A stretch of 64,000 nucleotides of DNA from an uncultured Alphaproteobacteria bacterium (GCA_902600895.1 CACKLF010000001.1:62001-126000), one strand, 5' to 3'; counted from the stretch's first letter, positions 17,324 through 28,397 are shown. Notes: a model not told the origin generated them from the sequence alone. Program-made: numbers and translations.

Positions 17324-17734
17324 CTATTTCCTAGGGGGTGTTGTGTCAAAAGTGCTTACACCTTCAGGTATTTGATGAAAAGGTTGTTTGTCAATGCAAT
17401 ATATTGCCGTTTGAGGTTTAAACCAAGAATGATCGTCTAGGGTTCCCACTTTGACCACCAACATACCTGGTCGCGGTGGACTTTTAACACAAATATGAGT
17501 TCCACAATTAGCACAAAAATACCTAATTCTAGGTTTGTGTAAGTCTTCCCTCGCAAAAGTTTTTAACTTTCCTCTTGTAACTCTAAATTTATCTTCAGAA
17601 ATAATTATTGAAGCGTTGGGCTCACCACCTGATAAATACCGACACTCCCGGCAGTGGCAAAGAATTTGAGAATGTATTGGATCATCAAACTCGAATTCTA
17701 CCTCTTTGCAATAGCATCTGCCTTTATATATCAT
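17324..17734 (-). CDS. GFA-family (glutathione-dependent formaldehyde-activating-like) zinc protein
   Basis: GRCYCKEVEFEF, CHCRECR, FCANCGTHI. Confidence 0.9.
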   Translation of the reverse strand: MIYKGRCYCKEVEFEFDDPIHSQILCHCRECRYLSGGEPNASIIISEDKFRVTRGKLKTFAREDLHKPRIRYFCANCGTHICVKSPPRPGMLVVKVGTLDDHSWFKPQTAIYCIDKQPFHQIPEGVSTFDTTPPRK

Positions 17735-17989
17735 AGAATTTGTCTCACTTATTTCGTATTAATTAGTATAGATTAGACTTAAAATAATCGTTAAACGCAA
17801 CCAAAATTCTAATTTCAATTGAAAGCAACATTTTTTAGGTTTTAAAAAATAAAGTTTTTTAAAAAGCTAGGAAATAGTTTTTTATAAGAAATCAAAAGAT
17901 ATTGGCAAAGCATTTTCATGCCAGTAATAAATATAATATAAATTGAAAAAAACATCTGTTTTGGCAACTAAATTTGGGAGATAAATCTA

Positions 17990-18277
17990 ATGAATGCGAC
18001 TAATGTGGTTTCATTAACCTTTAAAAATAAAGAAGCGATGAATCAGTTTCTCACGATGTATAATAATAAAAGTCCACAATTATTTCCTGAAGCGAAAATA
18101 TTAATGATGGTTAAGATCACTGACACAAACTGTTTAGGCATTTCTGTCTACCCTGATGTCGAAAGTCGAGATAAATCTAGAAGACTTGCAGAAACTCATA
18201 TATTAGGAAAGTTGAGCGAGCTTTTTGAGGAGGATTTCAGGCTAACTGGTGAAGTAGTCGTACAGCATATTCGTTAA
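17990..18277 (+). CDS. hypothetical small protein
   Basis: intact 95-aa ORF. Confidence 0.5.
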   Translation: MNATNVVSLTFKNKEAMNQFLTMYNNKSPQLFPEAKILMMVKITDTNCLGISVYPDVESRDKSRRLAETHILGKLSELFEEDFRLTGEVVVQHIR

Positions 18278-18426
18278 AATGGAAAGTAATTTGTTTTCGA
18301 AAGCTATTTTACGGGACAAAACTCAAAAAAAGCGTTATGGTGTGATGTCACTATGTTAGATTATAAAAGCCCATTAAAAGATGTTTCTTTATTAGTTTTT
18401 GTGTTGCTAGGGGACGATACAATATT

Positions 18427-18990
18427 GTGAAGAAAATTGTATTGATTGTCGCTTTAGAGGTTGAATTACCTCAAATAGAGTTGCCAAACTTTAAAATTGA
18501 GTATTGTGGCGTTGGAAAAATAAATGCAACACATAAGACATTAGAAGTAGTAAAGAACGACAATCCTGATTTGATCATAAACTACGGAACGGCTGGATCT
18601 TTAAGAAGAGACTTAAAAGGCTTGTATGAGGTTTCTAAATTTTTACAACGTGATATGGACGCAACTCCATTAGGTTTTAAGATTGGTGAAACACCTTTTG
18701 ATAATATTACAGAAATTGACTTTGGCAGAACTGGTTTGTCATGCAGTACTGGCGATAACTTTGTTATTTCACCACCATCATTAAAAACTGACTTAGTTGA
18801 TATGGAAGCCTATGCTATTGCCAAGGTCTGTTGGTTAAGTGGTATTGATTTTATGTGTTTTAAATATATTTCGGATGATGCAGATAGTTTTTCACCTAAT
18901 AATTGGGACAAAAATATTGGGTTTGGTAAAGAAGCTTTTAAAAAATTTATTTCTGACTTAGATTTTTTAGATCACATATTTGCCACATAG
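18427..18990 (+). CDS. nucleoside phosphorylase/MTA-SAH nucleosidase-like
   Basis: VALEVELPQ, NYGTAGSLR, LVDMEAYAIAKVC, KYISDDAD. Confidence 0.8.
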   Translation: MKKIVLIVALEVELPQIELPNFKIEYCGVGKINATHKTLEVVKNDNPDLIINYGTAGSLRRDLKGLYEVSKFLQRDMDATPLGFKIGETPFDNITEIDFGRTGLSCSTGDNFVISPPSLKTDLVDMEAYAIAKVCWLSGIDFMCFKYISDDADSFSPNNWDKNIGFGKEAFKKFISDLDFLDHIFAT

Positions 18991-19000
18991 AGGAATTAAC

Positions 19001-19411
19001 ATGAAGGTCAATTTGCATCATATAAACTTATCAACAAATAATGTTGAAAAAATGAAAAAGTTTTACAAAAATATTTTATTTTTAGATGATATTTATGATG
19101 ATCTTCCAGAGCTCGAAAAGAAAAAGGGTTATTCCGGCAATGTTAGTTTTGTTGGAGATGGAAATATCCAGACACACATAGCGGAAAAAGATTTAGAAGT
19201 TAATTTCAAAACAGGTCACTTCATCAATCCTGTTGAAAAAGGTCATATTGCATATAGGACTGATGATTTAGATAAGTTTAAGGAGCATTTAAAGTATCAC
19301 AAAATTAGATTTGCAGATTGGGAAGAAACTGCAGTTTCCGGCTGGAAGCAGATCTTCTTTTATGATCCTGATGGTAATATTATTGAAGTTCACGAAAAAG
19401 TTTCAAAGTGA
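19001..19411 (+). CDS. VOC/glyoxalase-family protein
   Basis: LHHINLSTNNVEKMKKFY...FFYDPDGNIIEVHE. Confidence 0.85.
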   Translation: MKVNLHHINLSTNNVEKMKKFYKNILFLDDIYDDLPELEKKKGYSGNVSFVGDGNIQTHIAEKDLEVNFKTGHFINPVEKGHIAYRTDDLDKFKEHLKYHKIRFADWEETAVSGWKQIFFYDPDGNIIEVHEKVSK

Positions 19412-19493
19412 CAAAACCTACTTGAAAGGAAATTTTCATCGAAGATTCCAAGCTTATAAACTATTCTACAGCAGATTATAGTTAAAAGCTGAT

Positions 19494-19757
19494 ATGGAAT
19501 TATCATTCTATAAGTGGAGAGAAAAAAGAGATACTCTAATGCCAATGCTTAAAGCTATAGGTCTTTTGAGGTTTTCTATTTTACGAATATGGAACAAGGA
19601 TGGTATATTTAGACTTGGTTACTTATTTGAGTATAAAGACGAAGCAGCATACAAAAGCTGTCAGGAAATATGGACGAAGGAGGAAAGTGACATAAAGGCC
19701 AACTCGCCAGTCAAAAATTTTGCAAACCGTGGGGTAGTTCTTAAGGATAACTATTAG
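19494..19757 (+). CDS. hypothetical protein
   Basis: intact 87-aa ORF, no confident family. Confidence 0.45.
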   Translation: MELSFYKWREKRDTLMPMLKAIGLLRFSILRIWNKDGIFRLGYLFEYKDEAAYKSCQEIWTKEESDIKANSPVKNFANRGVVLKDNY

Positions 19758-20965
19758 GATCTACTTCTTTGGGAAAAAAACATAATTGAGACGAAGATAG
19801 TGATCAGCAATAATCCTTCACATCCCATTATTATTGCAACTTGAGAAGTTGAAATATTTTTAGACATTAATTGGATATTGGCTGACCCAATTGCGCCGGT
19901 TCCAATTGCTAAAGTTAATAGACTAAAAATAGATGATCTAAGTTCTTCGGGAGCTTCCTGGTAAATAATTGTGCTTTGCATTGCTGAATATGCTGCAGTA
20001 GAAACTCCGAAAGTTACAATACCAAAAATAAATAAAACCAAAGTTTGTGCTCCAGCTGATACAATTACTCCTACCAAAAGAAGTGCTAACATTAATTTAA
20101 ACCAGAAAGTCTTATTATCTGGAGAAAAAGCTGCAATAAAAATACCGCCTATAAAGGCGCCAATGCCCTCAATTGATGTGAGAAAACCAATTCCTAGGGA
20201 TCCAATACCAAAATTTTCAACAAGCAAAATACCAATCAAAGCAACAAATGGAAGGCCAAAAATATTAAACACTGGTGTTAGTGTTAAAACAGTAAAAATA
20301 TGTTTATTTTTGAAAGACACTTTCAGGACCTTTTGCACCGTATATGCCATATTACGGTCCACAAATTGTCCATTTTTTCTGTCCTTATGTGCAAATAGTA
20401 AACAGGTTGATAGAAAATAAAGAAAACCCAACGTCAATAAGGTGTACTGGTTGCTTAGGTAGGCTAGTGTTAATCCGCCTATAACTGGTCCAATTACTCG
20501 CGTAGCATGGGTTGATAGGACATCAATAGAGATACCAGTAGGGGCGAGCCTCTCGGGCAGCCCGTCACCCAGCATTCTTCTACGGAATGAAAAATCGACA
20601 CTCCAAAGTATTCCACTTAAACAAGATATTAAAATCAAACCTGAGACGTCAGTGGAAAAATCTTGACCAATTAAAAAAGAAAAAAACATACAGGTAATGA
20701 AAATGGAGCCTGTTGAAATAATCATAATGACCTGTCCTGATACGAGTGGACCAACGAAAAAAAAAATGATTCCTGCTACGCCTACAAAAAGTAATCGACA
20801 AGTTACAAAAAGCGCAGCTAAACTAGCATCTTCAGTATATTTCCAAGCAATCAGTGAGAATGCTAAGACTTCAAACCATCTCGCGATACTGGTCAGCAGA
20901 CCTGCAATAAATAGGTCTCGAAATGTTCTAAAGTACCAAATATCTCTAATAAGATGGCAGCCCAT
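19754..20965 (-). CDS. MFS transporter
   Basis: about 12 hydrophobic segments, MFS-like layout. Confidence 0.8.
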   Translation of the reverse strand: MGCHLIRDIWYFRTFRDLFIAGLLTSIARWFEVLAFSLIAWKYTEDASLAALFVTCRLLFVGVAGIIFFFVGPLVSGQVIMIISTGSIFITCMFFSFLIGQDFSTDVSGLILISCLSGILWSVDFSFRRRMLGDGLPERLAPTGISIDVLSTHATRVIGPVIGGLTLAYLSNQYTLLTLGFLYFLSTCLLFAHKDRKNGQFVDRNMAYTVQKVLKVSFKNKHIFTVLTLTPVFNIFGLPFVALIGILLVENFGIGSLGIGFLTSIEGIGAFIGGIFIAAFSPDNKTFWFKLMLALLLVGVIVSAGAQTLVLFIFGIVTFGVSTAAYSAMQSTIIYQEAPEELRSSIFSLLTLAIGTGAIGSANIQLMSKNISTSQVAIIMGCEGLLLITIFVSIMFFSQRSRS

Positions 20966-20978
20966 TTAGTTGGCAACT

Positions 20979-22241
20979 TCAAAAAATAAGATCAATAAGC
21001 TCATCTTTTCCAGTATTAACTTTATATTTGACTGGATTGGTAGAACTAATTACTCTTCCTTTTCTAATAACATAAAGTCTAGGGGGTTTGAGCCTTAACG
21101 CCTCTAAAGGGTTTTTGCACTGCAAAATAACTAAATCTCCATCACAACCTTTTTTAAGGCCATAATTATCAATGTGCATTGTCTTTGCAGGGTTTATTGT
21201 AACAGCTTTGAAACATTCCTCCATGTCTTTTACCCCAGTCATTTGGGCAACATGCAAAGCCATATGAGCAACTTCAAGCATATCGTGAGATCCCAGAGGA
21301 TACCATGGGTCCATGACACAGTCATGACCAAAAGCAACATTTAATCCAGCCTTAATTTGCTCTGGTACTCTAGTCAGGCCTCTTCTTTTTGGATATGTAT
21401 CGTGCCGTCCCTGTATAGTGATATTAATCAAGGGGTTAGGAATTATATGCAGATCTGCTTCTAAGAGTAGTTCCATCAGTTTAGAAAAGTAATAATTATC
21501 CATTGAATGCATTGAGGTAAGGTGAGAACCAGCTACGCGACCTTCAAGACCTAGGCGAGTTGTTTCAAATGCTAGTGTTTCAACATGTCTTGATAGGGGG
21601 TCGTCGCTCTCATCACAATGCATGTCTACCAAAAGGTCTTTTTTTGCAGCAAGCTCACAAAGTGTTTTTACTGAAGACGCCCCATCAAGCATAGTTCTTT
21701 CAAAATGTGGTATTCCACCAACAACTTCTACGCCCATTTTTAATGAGGTCTCAAGGTTTTTTAAACAGTTGGCTCTATACAACCCATCTTGAGGAAAAGC
21801 AACAAGTTGGATGTCCAAGAACTCTTTCATTTCATTTTTAACATCGATTAAAGCTTCAACAGCCATCAGGCTATCACCTGAAACATCTACATGGGTGCGG
21901 ATACCTAAGGTGCCTCTTGCTATTGACCATTTACATAGTTTTCTAGCTCGATTTTTAACAGCATCAGGAGTTAAATCTTTTTTTAATTCTCCCCAAAGAT
22001 TAATGCCTTCCAATAGAGTGCCACTTTCGTTAATGCGTGGTAAGCCATAGCTCAAAGTGGCATCCATATGAAAATGACAATCTATAAAAGGTGATGTCAC
22101 AAAATGCTCTTCAGCGTTAATTTCTGGTATATTAGATATTTGAATATTTTTCGATAACTCAGCAATTTTTCCATTTTTAATTAAAATATCAATTTTTTCC
22201 TGATTAAAGTCCAAGCAGTTTCTAATTACTAAATCATTCAT
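20979..22241 (-). CDS. cytosine deaminase-like amidohydrolase
   Basis: FIDCHFHMDATLSYG, DMHCDESDDP, AGSHLTSMHS, FGHDCVMDPWYPLG. Confidence 0.88.
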   Translation of the reverse strand: MNDLVIRNCLDFNQEKIDILIKNGKIAELSKNIQISNIPEINAEEHFVTSPFIDCHFHMDATLSYGLPRINESGTLLEGINLWGELKKDLTPDAVKNRARKLCKWSIARGTLGIRTHVDVSGDSLMAVEALIDVKNEMKEFLDIQLVAFPQDGLYRANCLKNLETSLKMGVEVVGGIPHFERTMLDGASSVKTLCELAAKKDLLVDMHCDESDDPLSRHVETLAFETTRLGLEGRVAGSHLTSMHSMDNYYFSKLMELLLEADLHIIPNPLINITIQGRHDTYPKRRGLTRVPEQIKAGLNVAFGHDCVMDPWYPLGSHDMLEVAHMALHVAQMTGVKDMEECFKAVTINPAKTMHIDNYGLKKGCDGDLVILQCKNPLEALRLKPPRLYVIRKGRVISSTNPVKYKVNTGKDELIDLIF

Positions 22242-22255
22242 AATTTCCTCACATA

Positions 22256-23206
22256 CTAGTGCCTCTCACCCCTTCTAAAAGGAATTAAGAGAGCTTTTGG
22301 GTATCTTGTTTTTTTTGCTGCAATAATCATAGCAATTATGCTCAAGAAAAAAGGCATCATTAGGAAGAATTGGTAAGGTACAACCGCACCCGCCAATTGT
22401 TGAGCTCGTACTTGATAGGCATCAAGACCTGCAAATAAAAGTGCTCCTAGAAGGGCCCGTTCTGGTTTCCAGGTAGCAAAAATAACAAGTGCTATCGCTA
22501 TCCAACCTCTTCCATTTACCATTCCAAAATAAAAAGCGTCGAAGGCAGACATGGTTAAATACGCTCCTCCAACTGCCATTAAAGCACTTCCTAAAATTAC
22601 TGCTACTGATCTTACAAATAAAACATCAATACCCTGTGCTTCAAGTGCCATCGGATTTTCCCCAGCCATTTTAATTGATAATCCAAAGGGAGTGGAATTT
22701 ATCAACCAAAAAATAATTATTACGGATGCAAGTGCTAAATAGGTGAAAGGTGTATGTTGAAAAAGAGCTTCGCCAAAAAAGGGAATATCTGAGAGTAAAG
22801 GTATATCAAGGGGCTGAAAAGGTTCTATCTTCGGTGGGGTGGTAGAATATGGTAAGATTAGTTTAAAAGAGAAAAAACCTAATGAAGATGCTAGCATTGT
22901 TACACCTATTCCGGTTACATGCTGAGAGGCGCCCAAATATACTGAGAAAATTGCATGTATTAATCCAAATATTGCACCTACAAAAGCGGCGGCCAGAATG
23001 CCAGAATACAGCCCAGCCCCTTGGTACACTGCCATCCAGCCAACCATAGCACCAATGGACATTATCCCTTCAATTCCAAGGTTAAGTACCCCTGAACGTT
23101 CACAAATCAATTCACCCAGAGTAGCGAAAATAAGTGGGCATGCGATTCTTATTGTTGCTGCCCAAAATCCTGCTGTAAAAAGTATTTCAATAAAGTCAAA
23201 GATCAT
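22256..23206 (-). CDS. ABC transporter permease (BMP/nucleoside type)
   Basis: permease of the SBP-ATPase-permease-permease operon; GELICERSGVLNLGIEG. Confidence 0.9.
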   Translation of the reverse strand: MIFDFIEILFTAGFWAATIRIACPLIFATLGELICERSGVLNLGIEGIMSIGAMVGWMAVYQGAGLYSGILAAAFVGAIFGLIHAIFSVYLGASQHVTGIGVTMLASSLGFFSFKLILPYSTTPPKIEPFQPLDIPLLSDIPFFGEALFQHTPFTYLALASVIIIFWLINSTPFGLSIKMAGENPMALEAQGIDVLFVRSVAVILGSALMAVGGAYLTMSAFDAFYFGMVNGRGWIAIALVIFATWKPERALLGALLFAGLDAYQVRAQQLAGAVVPYQFFLMMPFFLSIIAMIIAAKKTRYPKALLIPFRRGERH

Positions 23207-24276
23207 GACCTCTTTTCTCCAAACACTATTCTATACTGGATTATAACTATACTTAGAAGGACAAATAATACTGTCAGAGCCACGATAACATCTGCTAAAT
23301 AGGTTGGAACATTCATTGCTCTGCTCATAGCGTCTGCACCAACATAGATTGACGCTAAAAAGGTACCAGAGACAATAATTCCTATAGGATTGAGGTTAGC
23401 AAGCATCGCAACCGCTATACCAGCGTATCCAAAGCCTGGTGACAAATCCAAGGTTAAATAACCTTTTAAACCAGCTGTTTCTGTTACTCCAGCCATTCCT
23501 GCCATTCCACCACTCAGAAGTGCCACTATAATTATTGTCCGTATTACAGGTATACCAGCATGGTGGGACGCTGAAGGGTTTATGCCAACAGCCTTAATTT
23601 TGTATCCTAATATAGTACGGGACATTATGAGCCATATTGTTATAGCAGTGAAAATTGATATTATAAAACCAAGGTGTAATCTTGTTCTGGGTAAAATTTG
23701 AGGTAATACCCCTTCATCAATTACTGATGCTCCTTGGGGCCATCCAAGGGACATAGGGTCTTTCCAGGGACCTTCAAGGAGGTAGCCAACAAGCAGTACA
23801 ACAATAAAATTTGTTAGTAGTGTGGTAACTACTTCATCAACCTTATAATAATTACGAAGCAAGACAAGAGGGAGAAGCAGCAAACCTCCAGCGAGTGCAC
23901 CAACTAAAAACAAAAATGGTATCATCAGAAAATTTGGCAACTGTATAAGACCAGTTCCAAAAAAAGTCACAGCGAGTGCTCCAGCATAGAGTTGACCTTC
24001 AGCCCCTATATTCCAAAATTTCGCTCGAAAGGCTATGGCTGCTGCTAAGCCTGTAAGAATAATTGGTGTTGCCCTAGCTAGAGTTTCGGCAATGGCATTT
24101 TTAGAGCCAAAGGCTCCTATAAATAGTTTGTAGTATGACTCGAGAGGACTCACTCCAGCCAGTAATATTAAAACACTGGCTACAAGGAAGGAGAATATAA
24201 CAGCTCCCATAGGGGCAAAAAATGCCAACCTCCGAGATATGAAATCTCTTTGCTCCAATCTAAAATCAGCCATCAA
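23203..24276 (-). CDS. ABC transporter permease (BMP/nucleoside type)
   Basis: AKFWNIGAEGQLYAGA motif. Confidence 0.9.
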   Translation of the reverse strand: MMADFRLEQRDFISRRLAFFAPMGAVIFSFLVASVLILLAGVSPLESYYKLFIGAFGSKNAIAETLARATPIILTGLAAAIAFRAKFWNIGAEGQLYAGALAVTFFGTGLIQLPNFLMIPFLFLVGALAGGLLLLPLVLLRNYYKVDEVVTTLLTNFIVVLLVGYLLEGPWKDPMSLGWPQGASVIDEGVLPQILPRTRLHLGFIISIFTAITIWLIMSRTILGYKIKAVGINPSASHHAGIPVIRTIIIVALLSGGMAGMAGVTETAGLKGYLTLDLSPGFGYAGIAVAMLANLNPIGIIVSGTFLASIYVGADAMSRAMNVPTYLADVIVALTVLFVLLSIVIIQYRIVFGEKRS

Positions 24277-25783
24277 AGCTTTCCCCTGCCATCATCAAAC
24301 CAATTTTAGAACGATTTAATTTTTCTGCACCAAAACTATTTGAGAGGCTACCGTTAAATAACACTGCAATTTTGTCAGAAAGCATAAGTAGTTCGTCCAA
24401 ATCCTCTGTAATTAAGAGCACAGCGTTTCCCTTTTTTCTGACTTCCAAAATTATTTTCTGTATGGAGGCAATTGCACCTTCATCAAGTCCGCGTGTTGGT
24501 TGACAAGCAATTAGAAGTTTTGGACGTCTACTCAACCAACGTCCTAATAAAAGTTTTTGAACGTTTCCTCCTGATAACAGTCTGGCAGGCTGTTGCAGAG
24601 ATTGGGTTCGAACATCATAAGTACTACAAAGTAAATGCGCAGAATTCTTACAATTATCACGATTTAACCAGCCTAATGGAGACCTTACTTGTAGATCATT
24701 TGTCTCTGTCATTATTGAATTTTCCCAGACTGACATATCCCCTATCAATCCATCAATATTACGATCCTCTGGTATATATGCCACTCCAAGATCCATAAAT
24801 TGTTTTGGGGTATATGAAGTAATTTTTTTTCCCAAAAAAAACATCTCGCCATTTTTAGGTTTCAGATGGCCTGCCATCATTTTTGCCAAAGGAATTTGTC
24901 CATTTCCCGTTACTCCTGCTATACCAAGGATTTCTCCTTCAAAAAGACTTATGTTTATTTCATTTAAGCCTTTACTGGAATCATTAATTGCGTCACAAGA
25001 AATATTCTGGAGCCGTATTACTTCAGAACCTTTTTTGACAGCTTGTTTTTTTGGATAGTCAACAGTACCTCCAACAATCATCTCTGCTAATTTTTTTCGG
25101 TCAGCGTTTTTAGTACAAACCTCTCCGACAGACCTTCCTTGCCTGAGCACAACTATCCGATCACTTACTGAAAGAATTTCATTAAGTTTATGGGATATTA
25201 AAATGACTGATAACCCTTTTGAAACCATTTGTTTGATTGTAGAAAATAAAGAATCTGTTTCTTGAGGTGTGAGTGCAGCTGTGGGTTCATCTAGAATTAA
25301 TAGAGTACAGTCACGATAAAGCGTTTTAAGAATTTCTAGCCTCTGTTTCTCACTTACTGACAAGTTAATGACCAAAGTATCCGGCTCAATCGGTAAACCA
25401 AATATGTCACTTAAATTTCTTAATTTCTCTCTAGCAGATTTTTGTGGCAATGATGGGCTAAATAATGAACGCTCCCCTATGATAATATTCTCTAGAACAG
25501 TCAAGTTATCTGCCAAAGTGAAGTGCTGATGTACCATACCGATACCAGCAGCTATAGCGCTTTCTGGTTTTCCACTTGGTAATTCTGATCCCTTAAATAT
25601 TATCTCTCCATAATCCGCTTTATAATGACCAAATAAAATATTCATAAGCGTGGTCTTACCTGCTCCATTTTCTCCCAATATTGCCAATACTTCGCCCTCT
25701 TTTTGACTAAAGCTAATATTATCGTTAGCGGTCAAGTTGCCGAATCTTTTGGTTATATTTTTTATTTCTAGGAGATCAGTCAT
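24266..25783 (-). CDS. ABC transporter ATP-binding protein (double-domain, nucleoside/BMP type)
   Basis: two ATPase domains; GENGAGKTTLMNILFG, LLSGGNVQKLLLGRWL. Confidence 0.93.
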   Translation of the reverse strand: MTDLLEIKNITKRFGNLTANDNISFSQKEGEVLAILGENGAGKTTLMNILFGHYKADYGEIIFKGSELPSGKPESAIAAGIGMVHQHFTLADNLTVLENIIIGERSLFSPSLPQKSAREKLRNLSDIFGLPIEPDTLVINLSVSEKQRLEILKTLYRDCTLLILDEPTAALTPQETDSLFSTIKQMVSKGLSVILISHKLNEILSVSDRIVVLRQGRSVGEVCTKNADRKKLAEMIVGGTVDYPKKQAVKKGSEVIRLQNISCDAINDSSKGLNEINISLFEGEILGIAGVTGNGQIPLAKMMAGHLKPKNGEMFFLGKKITSYTPKQFMDLGVAYIPEDRNIDGLIGDMSVWENSIMTETNDLQVRSPLGWLNRDNCKNSAHLLCSTYDVRTQSLQQPARLLSGGNVQKLLLGRWLSRRPKLLIACQPTRGLDEGAIASIQKIILEVRKKGNAVLLITEDLDELLMLSDKIAVLFNGSLSNSFGAEKLNRSKIGLMMAGESFDG

Positions 25784-25792
25784 TTAAAAAAT

Positions 25793-25819
25793 GTCCCCGC
25801 AAATAGTTACTGCGGGGAC
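25793..25819 (-). terminator. GC-rich hairpin plus T-run between the SBP and ATPase genes (attenuator-like)
   Basis: minus strand GTCCCCGCAGTAACTATTTGCGGGGACATTTTTT; 9-bp perfect stem. Confidence 0.75.
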
Positions 25820-25837
25820 AAGCTTGGCTCGTAAACG

Positions 25838-26845
25838 TTAAAATGTTGATGTCGGTTCTTCGTCGTTAATTTCTACGACAAATTTCCCTGCTAAAATATC
25901 ATCCGCGAGTTTTGCTACCTGCTCTTTCACATCACCAGATATTTTGTTTTCAAACTCATAATATGGTGCTAGTGAAGCGCCGCCACCGGCCATCATTGTC
26001 CAGCTATGATACTCCTCAGCCTTGAAGTTGCCACTTTTCACAAGGCCTATGGCGTGGTTAATGGCATTTTCCATATGCCAAAGGGCTGATGTCACAACAA
26101 CATTTTCGCCATTTTCTTCTTTATTCATGTCATTCACATTTCCAAAAGCGAGGATACCTTTTTCTCTACATGCATCCACAACACCTGCTCTTTCGGCGTA
26201 CATAATATCAACACCGGCCTCTATTTGTGCAAATGCGGCTTCTTTTGCCTTTGGTGGATCATACCAAGATCCAATAAAGGTTACCTTAAATTGTATGTCT
26301 GGTTTAACGGATCGTGCTCCGTTCATGAATGCATGGAATAATCGATTTACTTCTCCAATCGCATATCCACCTACCATTCCGATCTTGTTTGCTTTTGTCA
26401 TATGGCCAGCAATTATTCCCATTAGATAACAAGGTTCATGGATATAGTTATCAAAGACTGAAAAATTATTTCCATGTGGTTTAAACGGGTCTCCCATTAA
26501 AAATGCAATCTCTGGATAATCGTCTGCTACTTTTCTTGCTTCCTTGCTTATTCCAAAAGCTTCTCCGACAATGAATTGCATACCACTGTCACAGTACTCT
26601 CTCATCACTCGGACGTAGTCTGTATTTGCTGTACTTTCCGAGTAAACATATTCAATTTCACCCCTTTTTGCGGCAGCATCGAGTGCTAGATGTAATCTCG
26701 CAACCCATTTTTGCTGTATTGGAACTGTATAAATTCCGGCTACTTTTATTTTTGATCCAGCAATTGCTGGTAAGGCTGTTAAGGCAGCAGTCGCTGCTGT
26801 TACTCCAACTGTGAATTCTCTTCGATTCATAAAAAGTTTTGGCAT
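25838..26845 (-). CDS. BMP-family ABC transporter substrate-binding protein
   Basis: exported, KIKVAGIYTVPIQQKWVARLH; head of operon. Confidence 0.9.
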   Translation of the reverse strand: MPKLFMNRREFTVGVTAATAALTALPAIAGSKIKVAGIYTVPIQQKWVARLHLALDAAAKRGEIEYVYSESTANTDYVRVMREYCDSGMQFIVGEAFGISKEARKVADDYPEIAFLMGDPFKPHGNNFSVFDNYIHEPCYLMGIIAGHMTKANKIGMVGGYAIGEVNRLFHAFMNGARSVKPDIQFKVTFIGSWYDPPKAKEAAFAQIEAGVDIMYAERAGVVDACREKGILAFGNVNDMNKEENGENVVVTSALWHMENAINHAIGLVKSGNFKAEEYHSWTMMAGGGASLAPYYEFENKISGDVKEQVAKLADDILAGKFVVEINDEEPTSTF

Positions 26846-27516
26846 TTTTTATTCTCCGTTTTTTTTTATAATTTCATTAAGACAAAAATATACTCTGAAA
26901 GCGATTCTTTTTTTTATAAAGAGTGATATATTTCAATTTTTCTGTGGTTAGAGCATTAAATCAAATTTTGTTTGGTTATTTTTTGGACAAATGCTTTTCA
27001 GAATCGCCACCACTATTTTGGAATAGATTATCTGGCAGTTAGTGAATGTGAAATTAATGATACTTAAAAAGTATTAACTTCAAGTTTGTCGTTTTTAACT
27101 TCACCTTTTTTTCATGAAGTGAATACCCATGAGCTAAAATACAAAGAGTTAAGAATTAATTATATTTTTTTTTGTAGAAAATAGGGAATTTCATAGGACT
27201 ATTTCCCAAAAACTGATGAAGGTTCTGCTAGTGAGTTCATGATAGGGTTCTTATCTAAATTATCTGAACTTTTCGAAAGATATGAATTGATGAAATCTCA
27301 AAAATTTCAGTTTGCTGGGTCTGTCAATGGTCACTGCAATAGCCGCAGTAAGGAGCCAATTAAATTGAATTCTGATTAAGGAATAGTATTTGATACGACT
27401 TATTATATGTTATATATAAAGTGATAGGTAGTGCACTTACTGGTTTGATCATCACAAAGCAGTTATTATAATCAAGTATGTTGAAAAGCATGTAATGAAA
27501 TTTGAGGTCGAACTTA

Positions 27517-27954
27517 ATGAGTCGTTATGAGTACAAAATTAGACCATTCAAGTTATCTGACCAAGTAGCACTGATAGATTTGTGGAAAATATGTAAACTG
27601 ATAAGACCGTGGAACAGTCCTGAAAAAGATATTCAAAGGAAGTTAGATGTCCAAAGTGATTTGTTTTTAGTGTTGGAAATTAATAAAAATATTTTTGGAA
27701 GTGTGATGGCTGCCTATGATGGTCATAGAGGTATTGTAAATTATTTGGCTGTTCATCCAAACTATCAAAAAAAAGGATTTGGGAGGATAATCATGGAGTA
27801 TGTGGAAGCCGAATTAATCAGGAGAGGTTGCCCAAAGATAAATTTGCTTGTGAGATCAGATAATCATATTGTGAGTGATTTTTACAGTAAATTACTCTAT
27901 CAAGAGCAGAATGACATCAAGGTTTTTGGTAAAAGGCTCATACCTGATAATTAA
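27517..27954 (+). CDS. GNAT acetyltransferase (YpeA-like)
   Basis: YLAVHPNYQKKGFGRIIMEYVE. Confidence 0.88.
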   Translation: MSRYEYKIRPFKLSDQVALIDLWKICKLIRPWNSPEKDIQRKLDVQSDLFLVLEINKNIFGSVMAAYDGHRGIVNYLAVHPNYQKKGFGRIIMEYVEAELIRRGCPKINLLVRSDNHIVSDFYSKLLYQEQNDIKVFGKRLIPDN

Positions 27955-27985
27955 TTAACAAATGTTAACCTACAGTGAAAATTGA

Positions 27986-28354
27986 ATGAAAAATGTAGTT
28001 GCAGCAGTTTTGAAGTGCAAAAATCGTTTTTTTATTGCACAGAGAAACAGAGACAAAGATTTCAGTTTTAAATGGGAATTTCCAGGAGGCAAGGTTGAAC
28101 CTAACGAGTCATTAGAGGAGGCATTGAAAAGAGAGATCATGGAAGAGCTTTGCATACAAATTAAAATCAAGCATAAAATTACAGAACTCAGATATAAGCA
28201 AAAAGACTTTGAAATATTTCTACATTATTTTCTCTGCACGAGTGTTGGGACAATATATTTAAAAGAGCATGAAAACAGTACTTGGGTTACCAGATCTGAA
28301 TTATATAATTTTGACTTTGCCCCCGGTGATTCAGAAGTCTTTCAATTCTTGTAA
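27986..28354 (+). CDS. NUDIX hydrolase (MutT-like)
   Basis: WEFPGGKVEPNESLEEALKREIMEEL. Confidence 0.9.
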   Translation: MKNVVAAVLKCKNRFFIAQRNRDKDFSFKWEFPGGKVEPNESLEEALKREIMEELCIQIKIKHKITELRYKQKDFEIFLHYFLCTSVGTIYLKEHENSTWVTRSELYNFDFAPGDSEVFQFL

Positions 28355-28397
28355 TTGCTGACCTTCAGAGATCAGCCTTGAGAAAAGACATGAATAG

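Noticed and set aside
27005-27018. CCACTATTTTGGAATAG resembling the glmS-tail sites
   Set aside because: needs a 3-nt insertion to align and has no adjacent inverted arms; probably chance
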